Source of the DNA: an uncultured Paracoccaceae bacterium
GTDB lineage: Bacteria > Pseudomonadota > Alphaproteobacteria > Rhodobacterales > Rhodobacteraceae
Reading direction: 5' to 3'
DNA: 64,000 nucleotides
NCBI GenBank assembly: GCA_947498645.1
Contig: CANMKS010000001.1
Span: 124,001 to 188,000, forward strand
Below the pieces are notes generated by a model. It made no database searches. It was not told the origin of the DNA and was given only the letters and a program-made list of their open reading frames with translations. Made by a program: the position numbers and the translations under genes. Shown here in pieces: positions 47,478 to 56,500 of the stretch. The number at the start of each line of letters is the position of its first letter. Position 1 is the first letter of the stretch.

Positions 47478-48596
47478 CTACCTCAGGCGCATGCCGCTAG
47501 GATCAAATGTAATCACAACGTCCTTCCATTGATCATATTTGTCTGCTGGTAGTTCATATCCTCCCGACTGACAGCGCAAGATCGCGCGGCGTGCGGCCTC
47601 AAATGCAGTGTTGGTCGCAGATTGGTCACCGTCTGACGATATCAATCGCACATCGTTGCCCTGAACTTTGCCTTCGCGGTCCAGACTGAACCCAACTTCA
47701 ACTGTAACACGGGCCGCGACAGAGCCAGGATCGACGTTCCAACAACGGTTCACGGAAATGCGGAAACTGTCGCGTTCTGCGCCGGTCATCGGTGGGCCCG
47801 CAGCAACCGCAGGAGCATCAGTTGCGCTCAGCGCCGCCTCCAGGGCCGCCGCTACATCATCCTCGCTGGTCTCAGGTTCGCTTGGCGCAGGCGCTTCTTC
47901 TGCAACGTCGCTTTCCTCCTGCTCCGGTTCTGGTTCCGGCTGCGGCACAGGACGGCTGGGTCGCGTGGATGGACGCACCGAGGTGCGCGGTGCCAAATCC
48001 TCAATCACGATCGCAGTCGTCGTCTCCTCGGGTGCCGTCGCATCCTGTTCCTCCTCAACCACATCCGGTTCCGCGCTGTCATCCGGCACAACTTCTTCGC
48101 GCACGATGTCATCGACATTGGCATCAGGCGGCGGCGGGGCCGTGATCTGCGACGCCACGGTCGGCGCTTGTGGCGGTGTTGCTTCCTCACTCACAGCGAT
48201 ATCCGGGGTCGGTGGCGGATCAGCGGGGGCCGATGGTTCTGGCGGCGGTTGATCATCCGCTTCCGTTACCAAAGGCTCTGGCGGTGGTGGCGGCGGCGTC
48301 TCCTCGACCGGCTGCTCTACCGGCTCTGGTGGTGGTGCTGTTTCGGTAGGCTCCTCCTCGGCAGGCGGAGGTGGTGGTGTTTCATCCACCTCGGGCGGCA
48401 CCGGCGCCTCAGGATCAGCCGCGCCGGGGTCGGGCGTCGTACGAGCACGCATCTGTTCGAATTCTTCGCCAGAGATCACCGAGACATCCATCGTCTGAAT
48501 CTGCAAGGGCTCGGCATCAAAACCCCAGCCGACGATCAGCCAGACAATCAGCCCCGTATGGCCAACAGCAGAGATGAAGGTGCCCGGCGTCGCCAT
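47478..48596 (-). CDS. tolA: TolA-like cell envelope protein with a Pro/Glu-rich linker
   Basis: 372 residues. The order is a single N-terminal membrane helix (FISAVGHTGLIVWLIVGWGF), a long linker of about 55-250 made of Pro, Glu, Ala, Val and Thr (PPEVDETPPPPPAEEEPTET and similar), and a C-terminal TolA/TonB domain near 280-372 (ISVNRCWNVDPGSVAARVTV). In gammaproteobacteria the linker is an Ala/Lys-rich helix. Here it is extended and acidic, which is usual in this order. Position between tolR and tolB supports TolA. Confidence 0.92.
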   Translation of the reverse strand: MATPGTFISAVGHTGLIVWLIVGWGFDAEPLQIQTMDVSVISGEEFEQMRARTTPDPGAADPEAPVPPEVDETPPPPPAEEEPTETAPPPEPVEQPVEETPPPPPPEPLVTEADDQPPPEPSAPADPPPTPDIAVSEEATPPQAPTVASQITAPPPPDANVDDIVREEVVPDDSAEPDVVEEEQDATAPEETTTAIVIEDLAPRTSVRPSTRPSRPVPQPEPEPEQEESDVAEEAPAPSEPETSEDDVAAALEAALSATDAPAVAAGPPMTGAERDSFRISVNRCWNVDPGSVAARVTVEVGFSLDREGKVQGNDVRLISSDGDQSATNTAFEAARRAILRCQSGGYELPADKYDQWKDVVITFDPSGMRLR

Positions 48597-48599
48597 GAT

Positions 48600-49076
48600 C
48601 TATCCGTCAGCAGCGTCCGGCGCGGGGCCAGCAATATCGGTGACAAGGCCGATGTCAGAAAAACCACCGGCATTCAGCAAACCCATGATCTGGGCAACAC
48701 GGTTCCAATCGTTGCGGCCATCGGCGCGCAGGAAAATCTTGTCGCTTGTGCGCTCTGCCGCGATGGCCTGCAAGCGGACGACAAGCGTATCTTCTGGCGT
48801 TTCGGTTTCCTGGATCATGACACGACCATCATTGGTGATTGTGACGGTCAGCGGTTCTTCTTCGTCCCCCGGCAAAGCGGTGGCAGAGGTTTCGGGCAAT
48901 TCGACCGGCACGCCGACAACGGATAAGGGGGCAGCAACCATGAAGATAATCAGCAGAACCAGCATCACATCCACAAAAGGCGTGACGTTGATTTCTGACA
49001 TCGGCTGCCCGCGGCGGGATCGGCGGCGGCGGCGTCTGCCCCCGTCATCGCCCGATTTCATCACTCCAGCACCCAT
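48600..49076 (-). CDS. tolR: Tol-Pal system protein TolR
   Basis: 158 residues of the ExbD/TolR family. A basic N-terminus (GGRRRRRRSRRGQPMSEINV) leads to PFVDVMLVLLIIFMVAAPL, in which the aspartate is the proton-path residue. A periplasmic domain follows. TolR with TolQ uses the proton gradient to drive TolA. It starts two bases after tolQ and ends three bases before tolA. Confidence 0.97.
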   Translation of the reverse strand: MGAGVMKSGDDGGRRRRRRSRRGQPMSEINVTPFVDVMLVLLIIFMVAAPLSVVGVPVELPETSATALPGDEEEPLTVTITNDGRVMIQETETPEDTLVVRLQAIAAERTSDKIFLRADGRNDWNRVAQIMGLLNAGGFSDIGLVTDIAGPAPDAADG

Positions 49077-49078
49077 GA

Positions 49079-49753
49079 TCAGCTATCCAACTGGCGGCTG
49101 AGGATCGTGGCAAACTCATCGGCAAAGGCCTCATAGCCGCCAACGATCTGATCGGCATCAGCCGAAAACTTATTGTAGTAGATGACGGCGGGAATAGCGG
49201 CAAGAAGGCCCAAACCCGTCGCCAGCAACGCCTCGGCGATACCGGGTGCGACAACGGCAAGGTTGGTGGTCTGGGCTTCGGCAATCTCGATAAACGCATT
49301 CATGATGCCCCAAACGGTGCCAAAAAGACCCACAAACGGGGCCGTCGACCCCACGGTTGCCAAAACAGGCAAACCCTTTTGCAAGCGCGAGCCTTCCTTG
49401 GCAATCGCCACATCCATGGACCGATCAATCCGGGCGGTGGCACCTGCGATTAAACCACCGTCCTGCCTGTGTGATCTGCGCCATTCGGTCATACCGGCGG
49501 CAAATATCTTTTCCGACTGACCATCCGGATCAGCGCCGATCTGATCAAAAAGCGCGTCCAACGGCTCGCCCGACCAGAAAGACCGGTCAAAGACATCCGC
49601 CTCGGCGCGGGCCCGGCGGTATTGCATGGTCTTGTCGATAATCACGGCCCAGCACCAGATAGAGGCTGCAATCAGCATGATCATCACGATTTTAACGGTA
49701 ATTGTGGCGCGCGCGAATAGCGCCCACATGGTGAATTCCTGTGCTACTTCCAT
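49079..49753 (-). CDS. tolQ: Tol-Pal system protein TolQ
   Basis: 224 residues from ATG 49753 (MEVAQEFTMWALFARATITV). Upstream in-frame codons to 49834 would add an unconserved tail. Three membrane segments: residues 12-35, and the pair ATVGSTAPFVGLFGTVWGIMNAF and GIAEALLATGLGLLAAIPAVIYY that hold the ExbB/TolQ signature. It forms the proton channel with TolR. The first 113 bases upstream separate it from ybgC. Confidence 0.96.
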   Translation of the reverse strand: MEVAQEFTMWALFARATITVKIVMIMLIAASIWCWAVIIDKTMQYRRARAEADVFDRSFWSGEPLDALFDQIGADPDGQSEKIFAAGMTEWRRSHRQDGGLIAGATARIDRSMDVAIAKEGSRLQKGLPVLATVGSTAPFVGLFGTVWGIMNAFIEIAEAQTTNLAVVAPGIAEALLATGLGLLAAIPAVIYYNKFSADADQIVGGYEAFADEFATILSRQLDS

Positions 49754-49866
49754 ATGCCTGCTCTGACTGTTGGCCCTATTGTGGGCTCTGATTATGGGCA
49801 AACCTACCGCATTGGCGCGGGGAAATCCAACCAATCCCGCATCACATCTGCGAAAACGTCAGGTTT

Positions 49867-50253
49867 TTATGGTGTCAGGTGGCGGATTGCCGCTGGCAGA
49901 CGGGCAGGTGCGCCCTTGGTGGTCATGCAAATGATGGTCACAATCGCTGAAAACAACAGCAAATCGCCGCGTTTCACATCCTGTCTGACGACTAGCCGGG
50001 CACCTGATCCGGGCTGCATCGCCGTCTCAACCAACAGTTCATCATCGTATTGCGCAGGCGCATGATAGTCAGCCTCAACCCGGCGCACCGCAAAGACATG
50101 CCCATCAGCCTTCATCTGCTTTTGGTCGACGCCCAGGTCACGCACCCACTCACTGCGTGCGCGTTCAATGAATTTGAGGTAATTGGCATAATAGACAATG
50201 CCCGCCAAATCAGTGTCTTCATAATAGACGCGTATGGGAAAGATGTGGGTCAC
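49867..50253 (-). CDS. ybgC: Tol-Pal associated acyl-CoA thioesterase YbgC
   Basis: 128 residues of the hot-dog fold. VYYEDTDLAGIVYYANYLKFIERARSEW carries the catalytic aspartate. The start is GTG (50251-50253), which overlaps the TGA of the preceding gene (GTGA). YbgC hydrolyses short-chain or phospholipid-related acyl-CoA thioesters and binds acyl-carrier proteins at the inner membrane. Its place upstream of tolQ is the classical arrangement. Confidence 0.94.
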   Translation of the reverse strand: MTHIFPIRVYYEDTDLAGIVYYANYLKFIERARSEWVRDLGVDQKQMKADGHVFAVRRVEADYHAPAQYDDELLVETAMQPGSGARLVVRQDVKRGDLLLFSAIVTIICMTTKGAPARLPAAIRHLTP

Positions 50254-50867
50254 GACGGTGGTGTCATCCTTGCCGCCAAACGCAGGGCATGGCTGGCATC
50301 CTGGGCCGCGGCGGGCATCACCGGATCATAGGCAGCACGGACCACATCGGCGATCTCAGGGCGTAACACGGTATTCCCTTCGATCATCGCTAAGGGCGGT
50401 TTTTCATCAAAGGCTGTATCCGACCACAAAAGGATCGTCTGCACGGCCTGAGACAGCGCCAGCGTATCCGCCGCCACCTGCGCCATATGTGCGTCCAACC
50501 GCAAAAACACGAAGGCAGCACGGATCGCACCGGCCTCATCAAAACGGAAAATGCGGTACTGGTTGGCATCCGCCTTTTGCAGTTTGGTCACCAGCGTTCC
50601 CAAATCAGGCACCAGTTGATCCAGATGTGACACCTCGGGCAATTCCGCCCAGTCCCGGCAAAAGAAAGTCATAAGGTTTGCACCCAGTTCAGGGTCGGTT
50701 TCAGCCATCTGATGGTTGGCCAACGTCACGATTGCCTCAATAGCACCTTTGAACACGGCCAGCGTCGCATCATCCACGCCAAAGACGACCGGCACAATTG
50801 GACGGCCCCAACGGGCAAAGACATAAGCCCCATCAGCTCTGGTAAACAGGTTTGCGACATCCGCCAT
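50250..50867 (-). CDS. Conserved-looking protein of unknown function between ruvB and ybgC
   Basis: 205 residues from ATG 50867 (MADVANLFTRADGAYVFARW). A frame open to 50987 overlaps ruvB and is less likely. No signal peptide or membrane segment. Segments such as RADGAYVFARWGRPIVPVVFGVDD, AETDPELGANLMTFFCRDWAEL and DANQYRIFRFDEAGAIRAAFVFLR suggest a compact soluble alpha/beta protein with a single cysteine in FFCRDW. I do not recognise a family. It overlaps ybgC by four bases, so it is translated with the tol genes. Confidence 0.75.
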   Translation of the reverse strand: MADVANLFTRADGAYVFARWGRPIVPVVFGVDDATLAVFKGAIEAIVTLANHQMAETDPELGANLMTFFCRDWAELPEVSHLDQLVPDLGTLVTKLQKADANQYRIFRFDEAGAIRAAFVFLRLDAHMAQVAADTLALSQAVQTILLWSDTAFDEKPPLAMIEGNTVLRPEIADVVRAAYDPVMPAAAQDASHALRLAARMTPPS

Positions 50868-50907
50868 TATCTTGCCCTTCAAACTCCCGCCGGAGGCTCC
50901 TAACGGA

Positions 50908-51927
50908 TCATCCAAACAAATCCGTCTGCGACTTTGGCGCATCCAACCCCATATGCGCCCAGGCCGCCTGCGCCAACATGCGCCCACGTGGCGTGCGCTG
51001 GATCAGGCCCTTTTGCAGCAGGTATGGCTCAATCACATCTTCCAGACTGTCGCGACTTTCCGACAGTGCGGCCGAGAGTGTTTCAACACCAACCGGCCCA
51101 CCACCATAGCTTTCCGCGATCAGACGCAGATAGCGACGGTCGGCATTATCAAGACCCAGATGATCCACGCCAAGCCGTGTCAACGCGAGGTCCGCGATCG
51201 TCTGCGTCACGGTCCCATCACCTTCCACAATCGCGAAGTCGACCACCCGGCGCAGCAAGCGGCCCGCGATGCGCGGCGTGCCACGGGCACGGCGCGCAAT
51301 CTCGCGCGCGCCCTCGTCAGATGCCGGCGCACCCATCAGGCGCGCACCACGCGTGACAATCTGATGCAACTCATCTTCCGAATAAAACTCCAGCCGCGTT
51401 GGTATCCCGAAACGATCACGCAGCGGCGTCGTCAGCAATCCCATGCGCGTCGTTGCCCCAACAAGGGTAAACGGCTGCAACTCAATCCGCACGGTGCGGG
51501 CCGCCGGGCCTTCGCCAATCACCAAATCCAGCTCGAAATCCTCTAGCGCGGGATAAAGCACCTCTTCCACGGCAGGGTTGAGCCGGTGAATTTCATCAAT
51601 GAACAGCACATCACGCGCTTCGAGATTGGTCAGGATCGCCGCCAGATCACCCGCCTTGGCCAGAACCGGACCAGAAGTCATGCGGAAATTGACGCCCAGT
51701 TCGCGGGCCATGATCTGCGCCAAAGTGGTCTTGCCCAAACCGGGCGGGCCGTGAAACAGCGTATGATCCATCGCCTCGCCACGACGGCGGGCACTTTCGA
51801 TAAACACCGACAGGTTCGCGCGCGCGGCCTTCTGACCGACAAACGCATCCAAGGTCTGTGGGCGCAGAGCGCGGTCAGCATCTTCTGGCTGCGGATCAGG
51901 GCGCAAGGTGGGATCAGGTTGGTCCAT
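50908..51927 (-). CDS. ruvB: Holliday junction branch-migration helicase RuvB
   Basis: 339 residues. Walker A is [12 protein letters not shown], Walker B is [16 protein letters not shown], and the sensor and arginine finger lie in [20 protein letters not shown]. The C-terminal winged helix is [21 protein letters not shown]. It drives branch migration with RuvA. The order ruvC-ruvA-ruvB on the minus strand is standard for the class. Confidence 0.98.
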   Translation of the reverse strand: MDQPDPTLRPDPQPEDADRALRPQTLDAFVGQKAARANLSVFIESARRRGEAMDHTLFHGPPGLGKTTLAQIMARELGVNFRMTSGPVLAKAGDLAAILTNLEARDVLFIDEIHRLNPAVEEVLYPALEDFELDLVIGEGPAARTVRIELQPFTLVGATTRMGLLTTPLRDRFGIPTRLEFYSEDELHQIVTRGARLMGAPASDEGAREIARRARGTPRIAGRLLRRVVDFAIVEGDGTVTQTIADLALTRLGVDHLGLDNADRRYLRLIAESYGGGPVGVETLSAALSESRDSLEDVIEPYLLQKGLIQRTPRGRMLAQAAWAHMGLDAPKSQTDLFG

Positions 51928-51936
51928 AGCCTACCC

Positions 51937-52596
51937 CTACCCCTTTGGCGCAAGCAGCTTCAAGGCGGCACGGATCAACGCGGATGTATCCACCTCTGGG
52001 GCCGCGCCAGCAGCTTCGGCAACCGCACTTGCAGCTTCACCCGGCGCGTAGCCAAGGTTGCCCAATGCTGAAAGAGCCTCGGCAGAGGCCGCATTTGTTT
52101 GCGGCGCAGCAGTCCGTTGCACCGGCGCGGAAGCCTCAACCTCAATGACCGCGTCACCCTGCGCTTGCGCAATCGCGCCACCCATCGCCATCACACCGGG
52201 CGCTTTGTCTTTCAATTCGATCGTGACGCGCTGTGCTGTTTTGGGGCCAACGCCCTTGGCCTTGGCAAGGGCGTTCCAGTCGCCCAAGGCAATCGCCCGG
52301 CTGACACCATCCGCACCCAAAGTGCCCAAGATCGCCATGGATGCCTTTGCACCGATGCCCTGCACCGACATCAGCAATCGGTGCCATTCCTTTTCCACCA
52401 GCGTTGTAAAACCAAAGAGTTGCAGATTGTCCTCCCGGACCAGCAGATCGGTAAACAACGCCACGGCCTCACCATTGCCTGGCAGACCGGCCATGACACG
52501 CTCCGAGACATAAACAACGTACCCCACACCACGCACATCGATCAGCACGTGATCCGCGCTGCGATACTCCAACCGGCCTGCAATTTTACCGATCAT
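51937..52596 (-). CDS. ruvA: Holliday junction DNA-binding protein RuvA
   Basis: 219 residues from ATG 52596 ([20 protein letters not shown]). An open stretch up to 52659 is inside ruvC. Domain I is an OB fold, domain II has two helix-hairpin-helix motifs ([40 protein letters not shown]), and domain III binds RuvB ([20 protein letters not shown]). An Ala-rich linker joins II and III. Its start overlaps the ruvC stop by four bases. Confidence 0.97.
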   Translation of the reverse strand: MIGKIAGRLEYRSADHVLIDVRGVGYVVYVSERVMAGLPGNGEAVALFTDLLVREDNLQLFGFTTLVEKEWHRLLMSVQGIGAKASMAILGTLGADGVSRAIALGDWNALAKAKGVGPKTAQRVTIELKDKAPGVMAMGGAIAQAQGDAVIEVEASAPVQRTAAPQTNAASAEALSALGNLGYAPGEAASAVAEAAGAAPEVDTSALIRAALKLLAPKG

Positions 52597-53099
52597 GCGC
52601 CAGCCTTTGCCAGCGCCTTGGTCAGGCTGCCCGCCGATTGCAGATGAAAGGCATGACAAATCGCGATGGCCAAGGCATCGGTGGCGTCAGGCCCAGCCAG
52701 TTGCACACCCGGCAATTGGACTTTCACCATATGGGCAACTTGCGTCTTGTCGGCATGGCCGACACCTACCACGGTCTTTTTGATAGCATTGGGCGCATAC
52801 TCTCCCACAACCAACCCGGCCTGCGCAGGGACCAGCATCGCGATGCCCCGCGCCTGACCCAGCTTCAGGGTGCCTGCCCCATCTTTATTCACAAAGGTCT
52901 GCTCAACTGCCGCGGCATCGGGCGTATGTTGCTTCAGTACCGCGGAAAGCTGGGTGTGAAGTGATAAAAGACGACTGGCGAGGTCATCCCCCGCCGAGCA
53001 GCACACACCATTTGCAACATGCGAGATACGCGGTCCTGCGACCTCAATCACACCCCAGCCCATGTTGCGCAGGCCCGGATCAATCCCCAAAACGCGCAT
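52593..53099 (-). CDS. ruvC: Crossover junction endodeoxyribonuclease RuvC
   Basis: 168 residues from ATG 53099 ([20 protein letters not shown]). An in-frame start at 53153 would add 18 residues not seen in the family. The catalytic acids are D7 in GIDPG, the glutamate of [11 protein letters not shown] and the aspartates of [14 protein letters not shown]. It cuts Holliday junctions after RuvAB migration. It is the first gene of the ruv-tol-ftsH string. Confidence 0.96.
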   Translation of the reverse strand: MRVLGIDPGLRNMGWGVIEVAGPRISHVANGVCCSAGDDLASRLLSLHTQLSAVLKQHTPDAAAVEQTFVNKDGAGTLKLGQARGIAMLVPAQAGLVVGEYAPNAIKKTVVGVGHADKTQVAHMVKVQLPGVQLAGPDATDALAIAICHAFHLQSAGSLTKALAKAGA

Positions 53100-53411
53100 T
53101 GCTCGCCTCTTTTTCTTATTCTCTGCAACCGCACTAGCACAAAAGGCGAACAAAGACCAAGCCTGTTCAAAACCGTGGCAATTTGGACAGTTTGAAAGAT
53201 GTGGATCAATTTCGCCTCTTTTCGGCTCAAAAGCGACACGGTTAACCTATTGTAAATTATGGCTTTATGTCATTTCCCGCACACAAATGAGGCATGCTGA
53301 AAACGCATATGACCCATGCCAAAATGGCACTGGTGCGGCGCAATCTTTCACACTACCTGCGGCCTATCGAACAAACGGCTGCGGTGCAGCCCCAACCTAA
53401 GGAACATGGCA
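53100..53411. other. Gap between ruvC and the DUF1127 gene
   Basis: Divergent promoter region. An open plus-strand frame continues upstream of 53412 to 53316 but its codons look non-coding. I see no conserved protein, tRNA or strong hairpin. The gap should contain promoters for ruvC (minus) and the small plus-strand gene. Confidence 0.5.
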
Positions 53412-53621
53412 ATGGCCGCTTTTGACACATCCCGCCCCGCCCTCGGCCTCTCCGCAGGTCGCATCTCTGGCTTCTTCATCAACATGTTTGGCGCAGTTGC
53501 CGCATGGAACGACGCACGCGTTACACGCAACTCCCTGTCCAAGCTCAGCGCACGCGAGCTGGACGATATCGGTCTGTCACACGGTGACATTGATGCGGTT
53601 GCCACACGGACTATCCGCTAA
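53412..53621 (+). CDS. Small DUF1127 (YjiS-like) protein
   Basis: 69 residues from ATG 53412 (MAAFDTSRPALGLSAGRISG). AAGGAA at 53398-53404 sits at a better distance from this ATG than from the one at 53406. The C-terminal motif LSKLSARELDDIGLSHGDID is the DUF1127 hallmark. Short proteins of this family in alphaproteobacteria bind RNA or affect sRNA and phosphate metabolism; the function of this one is unknown. A good terminator follows, so it is a single-gene transcript. Confidence 0.83.
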   Translation: MAAFDTSRPALGLSAGRISGFFINMFGAVAAWNDARVTRNSLSKLSARELDDIGLSHGDIDAVATRTIR

Positions 53622-53644
53622 AGCAAACGATCCCCACCAACAAA

Positions 53645-53676
53645 GAAAGGCCGCGCTAATTCAAGCGCGGCCTTTT
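53645..53676. terminator. Bidirectional terminator between convergent genes
   Basis: Stem AAAGGCCGCGCT with AGCGCGGCCTTTT around TAATTCA (one terminal base unpaired), flanked by A- and T-rich ends. It serves the DUF1127 gene on the plus strand and the small membrane protein on the minus strand. Confidence 0.85.
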
Positions 53677-53695
53677 CTTTTGAATTATCAGTAAT

Positions 53696-54040
53696 TTACT
53701 GCGGCAAAATCGTCTGGATACCCTGAGCAACGAAAGTTGTCGCCACATCGGGCTGCATGATCCATGCGCCGGCTTGCTCCATCACAGTACCAGCCTTAAG
53801 CGCCGCAACACGGTCACCATAAGCCGCTTCGCCAAGGTACGCGAAAAGGAACCCTTTGAAGAGGAAACCCAGGAAGAGCACGACAATCAGCCCCTTCAGC
53901 GGGAACCGCGGGCGATACATCCGTGGGCGCGCAACGATCAGGCCGTCTGCATTGACGGTCTTCACGGCACCATTGGCCATTCTATCATGGCGGCGCACGA
54001 TGCGCTTTAGTCGTTTGTCAAACGGAACGTTGGCTTGCAC
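53696..54040 (-). CDS. Small single-pass membrane protein of unknown function
   Basis: 114 residues if begun at GTG 54040 (VQANVPFDKRLKRIVRRHDRM). I chose this because GGAGG lies seven bases upstream, within the frame that would otherwise start at the GTG at 54064. The N-terminal 45 residues are basic (RLKRIVRRHDRM, RPRMYRPRFPLKG). One strong helix follows (LIVVLFLGFLFKGFLFAYLG), then an Ala-rich C-terminal part (YGDRVAALKAGTVMEQAGAWIM). No family recognised. The polybasic start suggests the N-terminus is cytoplasmic. Confidence 0.75.
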   Translation of the reverse strand: MQANVPFDKRLKRIVRRHDRMANGAVKTVNADGLIVARPRMYRPRFPLKGLIVVLFLGFLFKGFLFAYLGEAAYGDRVAALKAGTVMEQAGAWIMQPDVATTFVAQGIQTILPQ

Positions 54041-54138
54041 CTTGGATCCTCCAAAAAAATTCACACTTCACTAACTATGTCTCTAAGATCACTAATGTTT
54101 GGTAACCAAACAAGGTATTTCTGTTCGTTGCCGAAGGA

Positions 54139-55023
54139 TCAGCCTGAAATAGGTGGCTTTTTGCCGAGTGTCAGTGTTGTCCAGTCAACAATAACTCGCT
54201 TTTGAACAAGATTGAACCCATTTTGTTGATAAACCTCGATCACATCATCGGCCTGTTCATTCAATATCCCAGAGAGAATCGCATAGCCATCAGGCCCCAC
54301 ATGGCGTCCCATATCTGGTGCCAGACCCACCAGCGGCGCCTTGAGAATATTCGCAAATACAAGGTCAAAAGGCCCACCATTGCTTAGTTCTGGTGCGCCA
54401 AAGCCTGACGCGACAACGCAACTCACGCGCTTGTCCAAACCGTTGCTGGCGACATTTGCAGCCGCGACTTCGACGGCGACCGGATCAATGTCGCTGGCCA
54501 AAACGAAATCTGGCAGAACTTTGGCAGCAGCCATGGCCAGAACAGCCGTACCGCATCCAATGTCCAAAATCTTGCCACCGGTAAACCCGCCGGCCAGCAG
54601 TGTGTCGAACGCCTCTAGGCATCCCTTGGTGGTGCCGTGATGCCCGGTGCCAAAGGCCATTGCCGCATCAATCAGCAGCGGCACGCAATCAGCGGGAACT
54701 TTGTCGGCGTCGTGACTGCCATAGACAAAGAACCTTCCGGCGCTCACCGGGGATAGTTCGCGCTGGACCTTGGACACCCAATCCTGTTCGGGAATCTCCG
54801 AGATCGTGAATGGCTTTGCATGAAACAGCGCGGACAGCACGGCCAAGGCCCCGGCGTCCGGGCGATCGGTGAAATAGGCTCCCACTTCCCAAAGCCCTGA
54901 GCCGTCCTCGATTTCAAAAACACCGACGCCCGTGGGTTCCGGCGTCAGGTCTTCCAAGGCATCTGCCAGCAGATAGGCCGCGTCCTCGCCTGTCATCGTT
55001 GTCAGTGCGCTATAGGTGATCAT
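54139..55023 (-). CDS. prmA: Ribosomal protein L11 methyltransferase
   Basis: 294 residues. The N-terminal L11-binding domain precedes a class I methyltransferase fold: AMAFGTGHHGTTKGCLEAF, KILDIGCGTAVLAMAAAKVL (AdoMet loop) and DLVFANILKAPLVGLAPDM (NIL motif of PrmA). It trimethylates lysines and the N-terminus of L11 and is usually non-essential. It is the last gene of the msrA-SGNH-prmA string, 30 bases after the hydrolase. Confidence 0.94.
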   Translation of the reverse strand: MITYSALTTMTGEDAAYLLADALEDLTPEPTGVGVFEIEDGSGLWEVGAYFTDRPDAGALAVLSALFHAKPFTISEIPEQDWVSKVQRELSPVSAGRFFVYGSHDADKVPADCVPLLIDAAMAFGTGHHGTTKGCLEAFDTLLAGGFTGGKILDIGCGTAVLAMAAAKVLPDFVLASDIDPVAVEVAAANVASNGLDKRVSCVVASGFGAPELSNGGPFDLVFANILKAPLVGLAPDMGRHVGPDGYAILSGILNEQADDVIEVYQQNGFNLVQKRVIVDWTTLTLGKKPPISG

Positions 55024-55053
55024 GGCAAGGCCCTTTCGCCGGTTTGGCTTCGG

Positions 55054-55773
55054 TTAGGCCTTGGCACGCAAACCGTCAAGCAGATCAGTCCGCGCCCTGA
55101 TCAGCGCGACCACCTCTTTTGCCCATTCGGCGTAAACCTCTGGGCCCGGGTGAAAGCCGTCTTCGGCCATGTTGTGGGGGCCCAGCCCCAGGTCAATACG
55201 GACGGTCGCGCAGTTTGGCAGCGATGTGACAAGCGCGCGTAAGCGGCGGTCAAAACGCGCCGCCTGCCGCCCCAGGACCCAACGAACCGGATGGGGCAAT
55301 AGTGGGAACTGATCGACCGGGGGCAAACCAGACACGATGACAAAAGGGGCACCAAACCGTGCTTGCAGACCCGCAATCAATGCGGATTGACCGCGCAGAA
55401 ACTTGTGTAAGGACACCAGCTTGGTCACATCATTGACGCCCAGCGCTGTGACAACCACGTCAAAAGCACCGTCCGGCATTTCATCCAACCATCCAACAAC
55501 ATCCCACGTCCGTGCGCCAGATTTGGCCAGCAGTTCAAAGGACACAGCGCAATCTGGTGCAAGACGCTGGGCGATCTGTCCGACTAACGCCTCGTCCAGC
55601 GTTTCTGTCCCGATCCCCAGCGCCGAGGAATCTCCGATCACCAACAACCGCAGCGGCGGCCCCGCCCCGATGGTCCCGCTGCGGTCACCTGCGGGATCAG
55701 GAAGCGTGATGACATTCCTGCGCAGGTATGCGGCCTGTGCCAACAGCACAGGCATCAGCAGAGCCCTGATCAA
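55054..55773 (-). CDS. SGNH/GDSL family hydrolase
   Basis: About 239 residues. The catalytic serine is S49 in VIGDSSALGIG, block III is VVTALGVNDVTKL, and the Asp/His pair lies in EDGFHPGPEVYAEW. The start is uncertain: the frame is open upstream into msrA to a TTG at 55848, and TTG 55773 and ATG 55755 (with AGGG seven bases before) are both possible. The hydrophobic N-terminus (LIRALLMPVLLAQAAYL) may be a signal or anchor. The family cleaves esters, so a lipid or acyl substrate is likely. Confidence 0.82.
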   Translation of the reverse strand: MIRALLMPVLLAQAAYLRRNVITLPDPAGDRSGTIGAGPPLRLLVIGDSSALGIGTETLDEALVGQIAQRLAPDCAVSFELLAKSGARTWDVVGWLDEMPDGAFDVVVTALGVNDVTKLVSLHKFLRGQSALIAGLQARFGAPFVIVSGLPPVDQFPLLPHPVRWVLGRQAARFDRRLRALVTSLPNCATVRIDLGLGPHNMAEDGFHPGPEVYAEWAKEVVALIRARTDLLDGLRAKA

Positions 55774-55796
55774 GAGCTCAAGTGCATGTTTACGTG

Positions 55797-56447
55797 TCAG
55801 ACGCCCACGCCAATCGGGCAGGTGACACCCGTGCCACCAATCCCGCAATAGCCTGCCGGGTTCTTGGACAGATACTGCTGGTGATAATCCTCAGCGAAAT
55901 AGAACGTCGGCGCATCGATGATCTCTGTGGTGATCATACCGTATCCGGCCTCTGACAAACGCGGCGCAAAAGCAGCCTTGGCTGCCTCTGCTGCGGTCTT
56001 TTGTGCAGCAGAATAGGTATAGATGCCCGACCGGTACTGCGTGCCTGCGTCATTGCCCTGCCGCATACCTTGGGTTGGGTCATGCCCTTCCCAGAATACC
56101 TGCAACAGCTGATCATAAGAAATCACTGCCGGGTCATAGATGACGCGGACGACCTCATTGTGGCCTGTCTTGCCAGTGCAAACCTCTTCATAGGTCGGAT
56201 TCGGCGTATGGCCGCCCGCATAGCCAACCATTGTCGATTGCACACCATCCAGCTTCCAGAACATCCGTTCAACACCCCAGAAACACCCCATACCAAACAT
56301 GGCCTCTTCCATGCCCGCAGGCACATCGCCGGTCAGGGCATTGCCAAAGACGTGGTGGGTGTCAGCGGTCGGGATCGCATCCGGACGCCCAGGCAAGGCA
56401 GCGTCCTGTGTCACCATTTCGGATTTCGCGCGGTTCATGAAAAACAT
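55797..56447 (-). CDS. msrA: Peptide methionine-(S)-S-oxide reductase
   Basis: 216 residues from ATG 56447 ([20 protein letters not shown]), preceded by a perfect AGGAGG. Upstream in-frame codons to 56645 lie inside the next gene. The catalytic cysteine is C55 in [29 protein letters not shown] and the [16 protein letters not shown] end region are conserved. It repairs oxidised methionine with thioredoxin. The usual partner msrB is not in the window. Confidence 0.95.
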   Translation of the reverse strand: MFFMNRAKSEMVTQDAALPGRPDAIPTADTHHVFGNALTGDVPAGMEEAMFGMGCFWGVERMFWKLDGVQSTMVGYAGGHTPNPTYEEVCTGKTGHNEVVRVIYDPAVISYDQLLQVFWEGHDPTQGMRQGNDAGTQYRSGIYTYSAAQKTAAEAAKAAFAPRLSEAGYGMITTEIIDAPTFYFAEDYHQQYLSKNPAGYCGIGGTGVTCPIGVGV

Positions 56448-56500
56448 CTGTATGCCTCCTATCAGAGCTTTCCCTGATATAGCATTGCCGCCCGCGTTTA

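Noticed and set aside
47668..48252. Ser/Gly-rich plus-strand frame opposite tolA
   Set aside because: It is the complement of the Pro/Glu-rich linker of TolA, a low-complexity effect.
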